Shown in pieces: positions 1-8,364 of a DNA stretch of 37,159 nt. Location of the stretch: positions 1 through 37,159 of the forward strand of contig CAKROK010000017.1 in NCBI GenBank assembly GCA_934373295.1. The letters are read 5' to 3'. This stretch comes from an uncultured Christensenellaceae bacterium. Lineage in GTDB: Bacteria; Bacillota; Clostridia; Christensenellales; Christensenellaceae. How positions within the stretch are numbered: position 1 is the stretch's first letter; every line of letters begins with the position of its first letter. Position numbers and translations under genes: made by a program. The notes beneath the pieces are model-generated. The model did not search any database. It worked only from the letters and a program-made list of their open reading frames with translations, and was not told where the DNA came from.

Positions 1-782
<782 letters not shown>

Positions 783-1087
783 AAACTATTTTAAACTGCC
801 TTAACAGTTTATGTCTCTTTTCTGAGCTGATTCCGACTCGTTCTTACTTGGCTTTTCTTTCTTTCTTTGCGCTGTATTACTTTGTCAATGTTTCGCACTC
901 TCGCGAGCGCCTATTTAATATATCATCAATTCCACCCCTTGTCAACACCTGCAAATATTGTCGTTTTTTCATACCTTCACACGTTTTCGTCTCCGAATAG
1001 TTCGTTATTTTCCGTATGTTATAGATTGCATCATTCATACTTTCACAATTCATACCGAATAATCTTTCCGCATGTGGTTTCAATTCC
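783..1087 (-). other. rrn leader and spacer; no gene seen
   Basis: These 305 bases hold the rRNA leader (783 to about 910), with a small stem (aaactg/cagttt, about 794-811) just ahead of 16S, and the promoter at 917-945. From 946 to 1087 the sequence is AT-rich spacer between the rrn promoter and the end of spoIID. Short ORFs on both strands lack ribosome binding sites and recognisable products. The spoIID stop codon lies in an A/T-only palindrome near 1083-1105, which is at best a weak terminator. Confidence 0.6.
917..945 (-). promoter_or_regulatory. rrn operon promoter (sigma-A type)
   Basis: On the minus strand TTGACA (940-945), a 17-bp spacer and TATATT (917-922) form a consensus-like promoter about 135 bp upstream of the mature 16S 5' end. 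A second TTGACA lies downstream near 882-888, but I see no -10 hexamer at the right distance from it. The predicted transcript begins near 910, at the start of a small GC-rich hairpin. Confidence 0.8.
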
Positions 1088-2180
1088 CTAAAAAAATTTT
1101 TTTAGATTTTTTATTTTTTCTATCTCTACTCCGCTGTAAAAGTGCGCTATTATAGCCTTTGCGTCCATCCCTTTTTTAGCGTATGCGTTCGCGCCGACCT
1201 GGCTCATCCCCACGCCGTGCCCATATCCTTTGCAATCAAACTCGACCTTTCCCGAATGAAATTTAATAGAAAACATGGTCGAGGGCAGCGAGAATATCTT
1301 CCTCATCGTCCCCCCGCTTATCTTCGCGTTCGCAATTTTCACATACTCGACTCGCCCGCTTTCGTATCTGACCGGCTTGCCCGTCTTTTCGCTCGCCGTC
1401 TCGGGCGTTATGTGCAAATCCGCATACGCTTTTTTGAGTAAATCGACATATTCACTCGTCGTGAGCGTTATCACTTTATCCTTTTCATCGCCGTCCCCGC
1501 TTTCCACGCTCTTTAAATAGGGCAGGGCGTTTCCGAAAACGTTTTCACTGTTTTCCGTCATGCCTCCGCAGGACGCCGAATAGACCGCCTCGATGAGCTT
1601 TCCATCATATGTTATGACCAGCCCGTCCGTCTCGCTGACCGCTTTTTCTATCTTTTCTATATTCATCGTACTTTTTTCCCCATTTTTCCCGCAAAAAATC
1701 CTCATCGGCATATGCCTGACAATGCGCGGGGTCGTCGCAAACGAGCGCATTTTCGCTCTTTTTACACGGCTGATATCTCATCTTATATTCCGTATACGTG
1801 CGCGCCGCCATCGCCTGCGCCTTCAACGCCTCAACTTCATAGGATGCCGGCATCTCGCAGCTCACCACACCTATTAGATAGTCATGAAGATCAATTTTGA
1901 CTTCTTTATCATCAATATTTGCGGTAAGCTCTATCCTCGCGTCCTCGGATTCTCCCTTTTCGATCTGCTGTAAAAACGCCGCGTCTTTTTGGTCCTTAGG
2001 CTGATTTCCCGCGATAGTCCCGACCAGCGCGCATACAGCGAGTATTCCCGCCGCTATAAACAGCGCCGCAGAATTAGGCTTATCGCTCTGTCTTTTTTTC
2101 GCGCCGTTTTTCCTCTTTTTGCTTTTTTTACTGCTTATTTTACTGCTTTTGCTTCTTTTATTATTTCTCGATTCTCTCAT
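1088..2180 (-). pseudogene. spoIID: Stage II sporulation protein D (SpoIID), split by a frameshift
   Basis: SpoIID is a membrane-anchored peptidoglycan lytic transglycosylase of the DMP engulfment machinery. The 5' frame (from 2180) encodes a very basic N-terminus, one membrane segment (about residues 38-60) and the conserved YLIGVVSCEMPASYEVEALK and QAMAARTYTEY motifs. The rest of the domain is in another frame ending at 1088: YSASCGGMTENSENVFG, YLKSVES and GYGHGVGMSQVGANAYAKKG. The frames meet between about 1650 and 1677. One extra base (or two missing) there would join KKYDEY to EKIEKAVSETDG and restore a normal protein. A run of six A (minus strand) at 1672-1677 and A-rich sequence at 1650-1660 make a sequencing error or slippage equally possible. 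It lies divergent from spoIIQ, its genomic neighbour in Bacillus. Family certain; intactness open. Confidence 0.85.
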
Positions 2181-2258
2181 GGCTATATTTTACTACTTTT
2201 TTCCCGATTTTTCATACCATCTCCGCCCTATTTTTCATTTTTTTATAATGATGAGCAC

Positions 2259-2289
2259 GTTTATTTAGTTTTCGTTTGGGGAAATACTA
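2259..2289 (+). promoter_or_regulatory. Putative sigma-F promoter of spoIIQ
   Basis: GTTTA (2259-2263) matches the sigma-F -35 consensus GYWTA. After 16 bp, GGAAATACTA (2280-2289) matches the -10 consensus GGNRANAMTR at every position. B. subtilis spoIIQ is a sigma-F gene, so motif and gene agree. The predicted start falls at or just before the Shine-Dalgarno sequence at 2295-2300, giving a very short leader. Confidence 0.65.
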
Positions 2290-2307
2290 TGTACGGAGGT
2301 GCTAATC

Positions 2308-2976
2308 ATGTTTTTAAATAAAGCTTGGAAATTCGTTAAAAAGAACTTTTTTTACATAGGTCTGGTTCTATGTGTCGTGGTCATCGGCGCGGTCACGGTG
2401 ATATCCTCTCTTCCCCGTGACAAGGCGGATGAGCCCGCCAAAAATGTTGAAAATCCGACCGACCAGACGCTCACGGAAGCGACAAAGCCCCTGCCTACGC
2501 AGACGGCAAAGGTGAGCGACGCTCCGCAGTCCTCTCCCAAAAAGAGTACGTCCGGCGGCACACACGGCAAAACCACTCTCACGCTGACAAAGCCGCTTGA
2601 CGGCGAGCTGATAACCGCGTTTTCAGGGGATACCCTCGTGTTCAATTCCACGGTCAACATGTGGATGACGCATAACGGCGTGGACATTTCCGCACAAAAT
2701 AATACGGACGTCGTCGCCGCCCTTCCCGGGGAAATACTTTCCGTCAAAAACGACGACAGCAAGGGCAAGACGGTCGAGATATCGCACGGTGAAAACACAA
2801 AGACGGTCTATGCCGGCCTTTCGGATGTGATAGTCGAGGAAGGCGCAAAGATAAACGCCGGCCAAAAGATAGGCACGGCGGGCACGCCCTCATTCGAGGC
2901 GGACAAGGGCGCACATCTTCACTTTGAATACATCGTCGACGGCAAATTCAAGGACCCCGCCGAATACTTCTCCTGA
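2308..2976 (+). CDS. spoIIQ: Stage II sporulation protein Q (SpoIIQ), M23/LytM domain
   Basis: Forespore membrane protein that forms the SpoIIQ-SpoIIIAH channel across the intermembrane space during engulfment. The 222-residue product has a short cytoplasmic N-terminus, one membrane segment (about 12-33), a low-complexity linker rich in T, K, P and S (about 40-85) and a C-terminal LytM/M23 domain (about 90-220). The zinc-ligand motifs HNGVD and HLHFE are present, so, as in many clostridial homologues and unlike B. subtilis SpoIIQ, metal binding may be retained. I chose ATG 2308 over the in-frame GTG at 2299 because ggaggt (2295-2300) overlaps that GTG and sits 7 nt before the ATG. A terminator follows at 3008. 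Confidence 0.9.
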   Translation: MFLNKAWKFVKKNFFYIGLVLCVVVIGAVTVISSLPRDKADEPAKNVENPTDQTLTEATKPLPTQTAKVSDAPQSSPKKSTSGGTHGKTTLTLTKPLDGELITAFSGDTLVFNSTVNMWMTHNGVDISAQNNTDVVAALPGEILSVKNDDSKGKTVEISHGENTKTVYAGLSDVIVEEGAKINAGQKIGTAGTPSFEADKGAHLHFEYIVDGKFKDPAEYFS

Positions 2977-3007
2977 TAATTCCCTATATTTTCAAATATA
3001 ACTCTCG

Positions 3008-3028
3008 CCCGCTGACTGCGGGTTTTTT
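3008..3028 (+). terminator. Intrinsic terminator after spoIIQ
   Basis: cccgc and gcggg form a perfect 5-bp GC stem around a 5-nt loop, followed directly by six T. It lies about 30 nt past the spoIIQ stop and abuts the end of the convergent pdaA gene. Confidence 0.75.
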
Positions 3029-3837
3029 CATGCTTTTAAATCGCTTATCGGGCAAACCTCATATCCCATCTCTTCCCACTTAGTCAATAATTCGTCCATT
3101 ATCTCGCCGTTCGTGGCAGAGGTCGCGTGCAGCAGCGCAACCATACCGTTGTGCGTACACGAAATTATCTTCTCCATGGCCTCCTCGCGCGAGGGCTGGG
3201 CGTCGTTCAGCCAATCCTTATAGGCAAAGCTCCAAAAGACGTTCGTATATCCCAACTCTTCCGACATTTTCAGCTCTCTTTCGCTATATTTCCCCTCCGG
3301 CGGGCGCAGGTATTTGGGCATTTCACTGCCCGTCAGCTCGTAAAACCTTTGCGCAAGCCCCTCGACCTGCTGTGAAAACTTCTCCTTATCCGAAATTTGA
3401 GTGAGATCCGCATGTTTGTCCGTGTGGTTGCATACCAGATGCCCCTCGCTCACCATCCTCTTTATGATGTCCGGATTCGTGTCGAGATAATGCCCCGTCA
3501 CGAAAAAAGCTCCCTTTGCATTGTGTTTTTTAAGCGCATCCAGTATCTTCTCCGTATTTCCGTTCTCATATCCCATGTCGAACGTCAGATATATCTTTTT
3601 ATCATTCGCATTTCCCATATAAATCAGGTCATATTTGTCTAAAAAGTCCACATTGTCGCATACGACAGGCTGCTCTCCCTTGACCGTCTGTTTAAAATAC
3701 CAGTTGTATGGCGTATCCGGCGTTGCGCTCACCGTCTGCGCCTGCGGTGTTATGCACATCGTTATGAGCACCATCCCCACGCATATCAGCGCCGCCACCG
3801 CCGCAGCTATCATCAAATCGCTCTTTATGTTCTTCAT
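3028..3837 (-). CDS. pdaA: Polysaccharide deacetylase, PdaA family (spore cortex muramic-delta-lactam)
   Basis: NodB-fold deacetylase predicted to remove the N-acetyl group from muramic acid so that delta-lactam forms in spore cortex. The 269-residue protein has one N-terminal membrane segment (about 6-28) and an extracytoplasmic catalytic domain. The PdaA-type motifs are in order: YLTFDMGYENG, FFVTGHY, the metal-binding NHTDKH, YLRPPEGKYS, FWSFAYKDW and ALLHA. The TFDxGYENG form and FWS..(Y/F).DW are typical of PdaA rather than general chitin deacetylases. The start at 3837 is preceded by aggggaggga; an in-frame ATG upstream at 3861 lacks such a site. Next to spoIID/spoIIQ, it fits a sporulation role. 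Confidence 0.88.
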   Translation of the reverse strand: MKNIKSDLMIAAAVAALICVGMVLITMCITPQAQTVSATPDTPYNWYFKQTVKGEQPVVCDNVDFLDKYDLIYMGNANDKKIYLTFDMGYENGNTEKILDALKKHNAKGAFFVTGHYLDTNPDIIKRMVSEGHLVCNHTDKHADLTQISDKEKFSQQVEGLAQRFYELTGSEMPKYLRPPEGKYSERELKMSEELGYTNVFWSFAYKDWLNDAQPSREEAMEKIISCTHNGMVALLHATSATNGEIMDELLTKWEEMGYEVCPISDLKA

Positions 3838-3894
3838 ACGTCCCTCCCCTTTGCATTTCAATTATCTTTATGCGCAAAGTCATGCGCGTTATGT

Positions 3895-3923
3895 TTGAAG
3901 AATCGCGCCCGCTATGCTATAAT
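3895..3923 (+). promoter_or_regulatory. Sigma-A promoter of the sortase gene
   Basis: TTGAAG (3895-3900), 17 bp and TATAAT (3918-3923), the latter with an extended TG at 3915-3916. Transcription should start near 3930, only about 3 nt before the sortase ATG at 3933. Confidence 0.75.
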
Positions 3924-3932
3924 TATGCTATT

Positions 3933-4736
3933 ATGAAAAACGAAACTAAAAAAGACAAATCAAAAAAACGCTTCAGCCCCGTCGCGGTCATTCTCATAAT
4001 GATCTGCGTGGGCGTGTTCGCCTTTTCTGCGTATAAGCTCGTCCCCATGCTGCTGGAATATGCTCAGGGCGATAAGGAATATTCCGAGCTCACCGACGTG
4101 GCGGAGTTCCCCCTGCCCGAGGATATCCCCTCCGCTCCCTCCGATAATGCCGACGCGAGCGAGACCCTCGCCATGCTGAACCGCAACTTCTCTGCGCTAA
4201 GCGAGATAAATCCCGACGTCGTCGGCTGGATAACCCTCCCCAACACCGTGATAAACTATCCCGTAGTTAAGGGCGAGGATAACCAGAAATATCTACACAC
4301 GACGTTCGACGGGACGTATAACAAAAACGGCTGTATATTCTTAGACAAGTCCAATTCCGCGGATTTTTCGGACGCAAACTCGCTCATATACGGCCATCAC
4401 ATGAAGAGCGGGAGCATGTTCGCCCGCCTCTGCGACTATAAGGAACAGGATTTTTACGATAAGAACCCCGTCTTATACCTCTATATGCCCGAGCACATCT
4501 ATGAGCTTCAGGTCTTTAGCGCGTATGTGAGCGAAAAGACCGCCGACTATTACTCAAAGGATTTTGAGAACGACGCGCAAAAGCTCGCGTATTTTGAAGA
4601 GCTGCGCGGGCGCTCCCAAATAAGCTCAAACGTCGAGCTCGGCGAAAACGACCGTATAATCACGCTTCAGACGTGTACTTATGAGTTCTATGACGCCCGT
4701 TTTATAGTCCATGCAAAAATTGTCGCGATTTCATAA
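3933..4736 (+). CDS. srtB: Class B sortase
   Basis: Membrane-anchored cysteine transpeptidase that cleaves sorting signals and links proteins to peptidoglycan. The 267-residue product has a lysine-rich N-terminus, one membrane helix (about 16-38), a linker and the sortase beta-barrel. The catalytic His is in IYGHHMKSG, the Cys in ITLQTCTYEF and the Arg in YDARFIVHAK. The WITLPNTVINYPVVKG and CIFLD segments are typical of class B. ATG 3933 is the only Met between the promoter and the membrane helix. No Shine-Dalgarno precedes it, because the promoter -10 is only 10 bp upstream, so the mRNA looks leaderless or nearly so. The frame stays open upstream to an ATG at 3870, which also lacks a ribosome site. 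No sortase substrate is encoded nearby. Confidence 0.9.
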   Translation: MKNETKKDKSKKRFSPVAVILIMICVGVFAFSAYKLVPMLLEYAQGDKEYSELTDVAEFPLPEDIPSAPSDNADASETLAMLNRNFSALSEINPDVVGWITLPNTVINYPVVKGEDNQKYLHTTFDGTYNKNGCIFLDKSNSADFSDANSLIYGHHMKSGSMFARLCDYKEQDFYDKNPVLYLYMPEHIYELQVFSAYVSEKTADYYSKDFENDAQKLAYFEELRGRSQISSNVELGENDRIITLQTCTYEFYDARFIVHAKIVAIS

Positions 4737-4744
4737 AAAAGTAC

Positions 4745-4773
4745 TTGCATTTTCTTCAAACATGAATTATAAT
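4745..4773 (+). promoter_or_regulatory. Promoter of tRNA-Thr
   Basis: TTGCAT (4745-4750), 17 bp and TATAAT (4768-4773), ending 12 bp before the tRNA. The -35 lies only 9 nt after the sortase stop, so the tRNA is its own transcription unit. Confidence 0.8.
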
Positions 4774-4785
4774 ACTGGTTGTGTT

Positions 4786-4861
4786 GCTGATGTAGCTCAG
4801 TCGGTAGAGCACTTCATTGGTAATGAAGAGGTAGGCAGTTCGAATCTGCTCATCAGCTCCA
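4786..4861 (+). tRNA. tRNA-Thr (anticodon GGT)
   Basis: A complete 76-nt cloverleaf. The acceptor arms gctgatg (4786-4792) and catcagc (4851-4857) pair perfectly. The D arm contains agctcagtcggtagagc, and the anticodon stem cttca/tgaag encloses loop ttggtaa with anticodon GGT (reads ACC/ACU). The T arm contains gttcgaatc. The discriminator T is followed by an encoded CCA. Confidence 0.96.
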
Positions 4862-4863
4862 GC

Positions 4864-4896
4864 ATCGCTCGTCACATTGTGGCGGGCGATTTTTTG
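4864..4896 (+). terminator. Terminator of tRNA-Thr
   Basis: atcgctcgtcac (4864-4875) pairs with gtggcgggcgat (4879-4890) through 12 bp including two G-U pairs, and is followed by a T run. Confidence 0.8.
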
Positions 4897-4907
4897 TATA
4901 TTTCTTT

Positions 4908-4939
4908 ATAAAAAAAGAGCAAACATCATTGGTTTGCTC
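4908..4939 (-). terminator. Terminator of the GPH symporter gene
   Basis: On the minus strand gagcaaac and gtttgctc (4932-4939 and 4917-4924) form an 8-bp stem followed by seven or more T. It lies 17 nt past the symporter stop. Confidence 0.8.
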
Positions 4940-4955
4940 AATTTTATTCATCATT

Positions 4956-6383
4956 TTACTTTTTATCGATTTTTCTGCCCTCAAGGCTTTCCCTAACGAC
5001 CTGCTCCGTATAATGCGCAGGCATCTTGAAGCACAGGAAAAATCCGATTATGCACATCACGCTGACTATCGCAGGGACGAGCGAAACGCCCACCTTCCAT
5101 TGCTCACCCGCTATAATTACTCCGTCTATCACCTTTTGGGTGTTTATATTTTTGATGTATTCGTATATCAGGCCGGTAGATATCGCTGCGACAACCGCCG
5201 TCGAGAGAGACTGTATCGCAAAGTACATCGCCGTGTGGTCCTTCCCGGTGACTTTAAATTCCATCGCCGCTATCTGCGAAGGTATTATATACGGCGTGGC
5301 AAAAAATGCGCCTATCGCAAAGCTGCCCAGCATACCGCCTACGCAGCCGACCACGACACGGGCGGTTACGCTGTGCGGGAAGATATACTCGCTGCCCACT
5401 ACAAAGTTTAATATTGCCACCGCAAACGTAAGCAGCGCCACTTGATATGAAAAACGTATACCTTTCTTTTTTATAAGCTTATAATAAATAAACAGCATGA
5501 GCGGGACGGGCGCAAACGCGCACGTGTTCATGAGTGCCGCCCATTTCGCATCGAGGTTCATTACGCCAGATATCAGCGTATTTTGCGCCGTTAAAAACAT
5601 TTGTAATCCAACATGCGCACAGGCATTAGGCAACAGCCACTGCATGAAAAGCTTGCTCGAAAGCGTCAGCTTCAAGCTGCGTTTCATGCTCACCTTTGCA
5701 TCCGGAAGATATTCTTTACCTTGGCCGTATTTTTCACCCTCTTTAATAATAAACAGAGGTATTGACATAGTTATCATCAGCGGCAGGCCAATATAAACAA
5801 GTGTCCTGATATTGACACCCATGCCTATAAACACGGGAATAAGCGCGTATACCAGACAATAGCCTATTGTATCGAAAAACGACTTGTAGTTTGAAACACG
5901 CACGCGCTGCGCCTCATCGCCGCATACGCTCGAGAGACTGCCGTAAAAGGTTATTATGGACATGGTATAGCCTGCAAAGAATATCAGCAGCATCGCCACC
6001 ATCCATATCGTATTTGCGAGGCTGTTTTCCTGCATCGATATGGGCGTCCAAGCGAGCGTATAGCCTATGACCATCGGGAAAAACGCCATTATTATCGCCG
6101 GCTTACGCCTGCCCCATTTCGTCCGTAAGTTATCTGTAAAAGATGCTAAGGGGATGTCAACAAGTCCGTCAAAGACCTTTCCGATCATCCAAAGCAATCC
6201 GAAAATAGAGGGCATAACCAGACTGTATCCCGTTAAACTCCAGCTTCCTATGTTTGAATTAAGCCCCGCGGGGTTCATCGCGTCCGTAAAATACGCCCCC
6301 AGCAGCACCATCAGCAGGTTCGGGCCGAAGCCCGTCGCCGCATAGACGAATTCTTTCCATTTCTTGTCAAGTGTAAAATGCAT
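4956..6383 (-). CDS. GPH-family (MelB-like) sugar:cation symporter
   Basis: Predicted glycoside-pentoside-hexuronide:cation symporter, an MFS protein importing a sugar or glycoside with Na+ or H+. At 475 residues and about 12 hydrophobic segments it has the usual family size. The family signature lies in the loop after helix 2: GKVFDGLVDIPLASFTDN followed by LRTKWGRRKP. A second family feature is the segment YGSLSSVCGDEAQRVRVSNYK. The gene is monocistronic, with its own promoter (6431-6459), an aaggaag ribosome site and a terminator (4908-4939). No glycosidase or sugar kinase lies beside it, so the substrate cannot be inferred. Confidence 0.85.
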   Translation of the reverse strand: MHFTLDKKWKEFVYAATGFGPNLLMVLLGAYFTDAMNPAGLNSNIGSWSLTGYSLVMPSIFGLLWMIGKVFDGLVDIPLASFTDNLRTKWGRRKPAIIMAFFPMVIGYTLAWTPISMQENSLANTIWMVAMLLIFFAGYTMSIITFYGSLSSVCGDEAQRVRVSNYKSFFDTIGYCLVYALIPVFIGMGVNIRTLVYIGLPLMITMSIPLFIIKEGEKYGQGKEYLPDAKVSMKRSLKLTLSSKLFMQWLLPNACAHVGLQMFLTAQNTLISGVMNLDAKWAALMNTCAFAPVPLMLFIYYKLIKKKGIRFSYQVALLTFAVAILNFVVGSEYIFPHSVTARVVVGCVGGMLGSFAIGAFFATPYIIPSQIAAMEFKVTGKDHTAMYFAIQSLSTAVVAAISTGLIYEYIKNINTQKVIDGVIIAGEQWKVGVSLVPAIVSVMCIIGFFLCFKMPAHYTEQVVRESLEGRKIDKK

Positions 6384-6430
6384 TCCATGTACTTCCTTTC
6401 TTACAAAAAATTGTAAAAGTCACGCACATA

Positions 6431-6459
6431 ATTGTATCACACACTACCACATACGTCAA
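6431..6459 (-). promoter_or_regulatory. Promoter of the GPH symporter gene
   Basis: Minus strand: TTGACG (6454-6459), 17 bp and TACAAT (6431-6436), about 48 bp upstream of the start codon. Confidence 0.7.
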
Positions 6460-6498
6460 TTCATATTAGCATATTTAATACGCTATATTATTTATGGT

Positions 6499-6530
6499 TA
6501 AAAAAAGAGCAGACCGTTATTAGCCTGCTC
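6499..6530 (-). terminator. Terminator after divIVA
   Basis: Minus strand gagcaggc/gtctgctc stem (arms near 6523-6530 and 6507-6514, one G-U pair) followed by seven T. It closes the hlyD-like/ylmE/sepF/divIVA operon 10 nt past the divIVA stop. Confidence 0.75.
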
Positions 6531-6539
6531 AATAAATTC

Positions 6540-7190
6540 TTATAAAATATCTTCAATAAGCGCCTTTAGCTCATCATCCGCATTTGGAAGATTATTGACT
6601 ATCTCCGCGAGGTCGATGGACTCCATCTCACCCGTATCAAGCTGCTGATCGGGCGCGGTCTCCTCTTCCGTCTTAGGCTCGTCGGCTACTTCCTCCTCCG
6701 GCTCGTCCTCGGGTATCTCATCCTCGATGTCGTCAAACTTCGCCTCGGAGAGGAATCCCTGTAAAAACGCCTCTTTATGGTTGTCCATATCCATCAATAT
6801 GCACTGCTTATAGGTCTCCGTGAAGTCCTTCAGCTTCTTTATCTTTTCAATTATCTCGTCTTTTTCCGCCTCAAGCGAGCCGAGCTGCTGCTCGCGCTGG
6901 TTCTTCGCCTCTTCTAATATCCTCGCGGCCTGCTCCTCGGACGCGCTTATAGTCTCGTTCGCCTGTGCCTGCGCCTTTGAAACTATGTCCGTCGCAGTAT
7001 TCTGCGCGGCGATCAGTGCGGAGGAAAGCTGCTTTTCTATACCCCTGAAAGTTTCCAGCTCACTTGCAGATTTTTCATATTCATCAAGCGCCGCGGCTAT
7101 CTCATCCAATAGCGCGTCCACCTGAGTTATGTCATAGCCCTTTTTGACTACGTTAAACTTCTTTTCACAGACATCCTTTTTGGTTATCAT
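6540..7190 (-). CDS. divIVA: DivIVA-domain cell division/polarity protein
   Basis: Coiled-coil protein that recognises curved membrane at poles and septa. The 216-residue product has the N-terminal lipid-binding segment FNVVKKGYDITQVDALLDEI (about 12-31), as in the DivIVA family. A long heptad coiled coil (about 35-130) follows, then a very acidic tail (about 150-215). The start at 7190 is preceded by gggaggaacagct. It is last in an operon with sepF 17 nt upstream. In many Firmicutes ylmG and ylmH lie between sepF and divIVA; both are absent here. Confidence 0.9.
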   Translation of the reverse strand: MITKKDVCEKKFNVVKKGYDITQVDALLDEIAAALDEYEKSASELETFRGIEKQLSSALIAAQNTATDIVSKAQAQANETISASEEQAARILEEAKNQREQQLGSLEAEKDEIIEKIKKLKDFTETYKQCILMDMDNHKEAFLQGFLSEAKFDDIEDEIPEDEPEEEVADEPKTEEETAPDQQLDTGEMESIDLAEIVNNLPNADDELKALIEDIL

Positions 7191-7207
7191 AGCTGTTCCT
7201 CCCCTGC

Positions 7208-7657
7208 CTACATTTCCTCATAGGGATCGTTCTCGCCTATTTCCGTAGCCACCTCGACATTTGAGGGGACCACGAGGAAGATGTTCTTCGCGGCCTTTTT
7301 GATATCGCCGCCCAGTGCGTAAACCGCGCCGCTCGTGAAGTCGAGAATTCTCTGCGCCAGCCCCACGTCAAGGTCGTCCAGATTGACTATTATGGGCTTG
7401 CGCTGCTTTAAGCTGTCCACGATGCCCTGCGCCTGGTCGTAATTGACGGGGTTGAATATTATCATGTTGAACTTTGCGTCGCTGTTGCTCGAGCTTGTGG
7501 GCATGGAGACCACCTTTGAGCTTGCTCCGGTGAAAGCGGGTTCTTCGTAATCCAATTCTTCTTCCTCCGTATTGTCTTCAATTTCTTCGTTAAAATCAGC
7601 GGGCTGTTTTTCGTATTTATCGTCATTTCCGCCGAAAATCTTTCTCATGAACGCCAT
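7208..7657 (-). CDS. sepF: Cell division protein SepF
   Basis: FtsZ-associated protein that forms rings and anchors FtsZ to the membrane. It has 149 residues. The N-terminus MAFMRKIFGG resembles the SepF membrane-targeting helix, an acidic linker follows (about 14-42), and the C-terminal SepF domain (about 60-148) contains IIFNPVNYDQAQGIVDSLKQ, PIIVNLDDLD, AQRILDFTSGAVYALGG and NIFLVVPSNVEV. Ribosome site aaggagg. It lies 14 nt after ylmE, the conserved order. Confidence 0.95.
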   Translation of the reverse strand: MAFMRKIFGGNDDKYEKQPADFNEEIEDNTEEEELDYEEPAFTGASSKVVSMPTSSSNSDAKFNMIIFNPVNYDQAQGIVDSLKQRKPIIVNLDDLDVGLAQRILDFTSGAVYALGGDIKKAAKNIFLVVPSNVEVATEIGENDPYEEM

Positions 7658-7671
7658 ATTCTTCCTCCTTA

Positions 7672-8364
7672 TCAGTTGTATACGCGCTCTCCGAATATCG
7701 CAGAGCCTACTCTCACAATATTTGCGCCTTCCTCCACGGCGACCTCAAAATCGCCGGACATTCCCATGGACAGATACTGCATGTGCATATGCTCGCGCTC
7801 CTCGGCTTTCAGCTCGTCGAACAGCTGTTTTAGCGTCCTGAAGCACGCGCGGGAGTCCTCCGGGTCGGGAGAATACTCCGCTATAGTCATGAGTCCCTTT
7901 ACGTTTATCCTGTCGAGCGGCTCGAGCGAACGTATAAACTCCTTCGCCTGGGCAATGGGCACGCCCGATTTGCTCTGTTCGCCCGTCACGTTCACCTCCA
8001 CGAGCACGTCGATAGAGGTATCGTCGCGCACGCACAGTCTCTGCATTTCCTCGGCAACCGGCTGCGTACACAGCGAATGTACGAGCTTCACCTTTCCTAT
8101 TATATACTTAACTTTGTTCTTTTGCAACGTCCCGATGAGGTGCCATTCGACATTTCTGCCTATTTCATCGTATTTTTGCATCAGCTCCTGGACTCTGTTT
8201 TCGCCAAGCTCACCTAGCCCTGCGTCCACGGCCTCGCGTATCCTCGGCAGGTCCACCGTTTTTGAAACCGCGAGCAGGGTAATATCCTCCCCCGTGCGCC
8301 CGCTGCGCTTCGCCGCAGCGTCTATTCTCGCCCTAATCTCCTCAATATTTTTAGCTATGCTCAT
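7672..8364 (-). CDS. ylmE: PLP-homeostasis protein, YggS/YlmE (PLPBP) family
   Basis: Pyridoxal-phosphate-binding protein with a single alanine-racemase-like barrel. It is thought to buffer free PLP and has no established catalytic activity. At 230 residues it has the family length. Lys35 in LLAVSKTVD is the predicted Schiff-base lysine. Other family segments are LGENRVQE, WHLIGTLQKNK, LVEVNVTGEQSKSG, GLMTIAEYS, LSMGMSGDFEVAVEEG and VRVGSAIFGER. The start codon overlaps the hlyD-like stop by 4 nt, indicating translational coupling. It sits directly upstream of sepF, as in many Firmicutes. Confidence 0.93.
   Translation of the reverse strand: MSIAKNIEEIRARIDAAAKRSGRTGEDITLLAVSKTVDLPRIREAVDAGLGELGENRVQELMQKYDEIGRNVEWHLIGTLQKNKVKYIIGKVKLVHSLCTQPVAEEMQRLCVRDDTSIDVLVEVNVTGEQSKSGVPIAQAKEFIRSLEPLDRINVKGLMTIAEYSPDPEDSRACFRTLKQLFDELKAEEREHMHMQYLSMGMSGDFEVAVEEGANIVRVGSAIFGERVYN

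Noticed and set aside
1640..1685. Programmed frameshift in spoIID
   Set aside because: There is no heptameric slippery site with a downstream stimulatory structure that I can recognise, and spoIID is not known to use recoding; an error or mutation is simpler.
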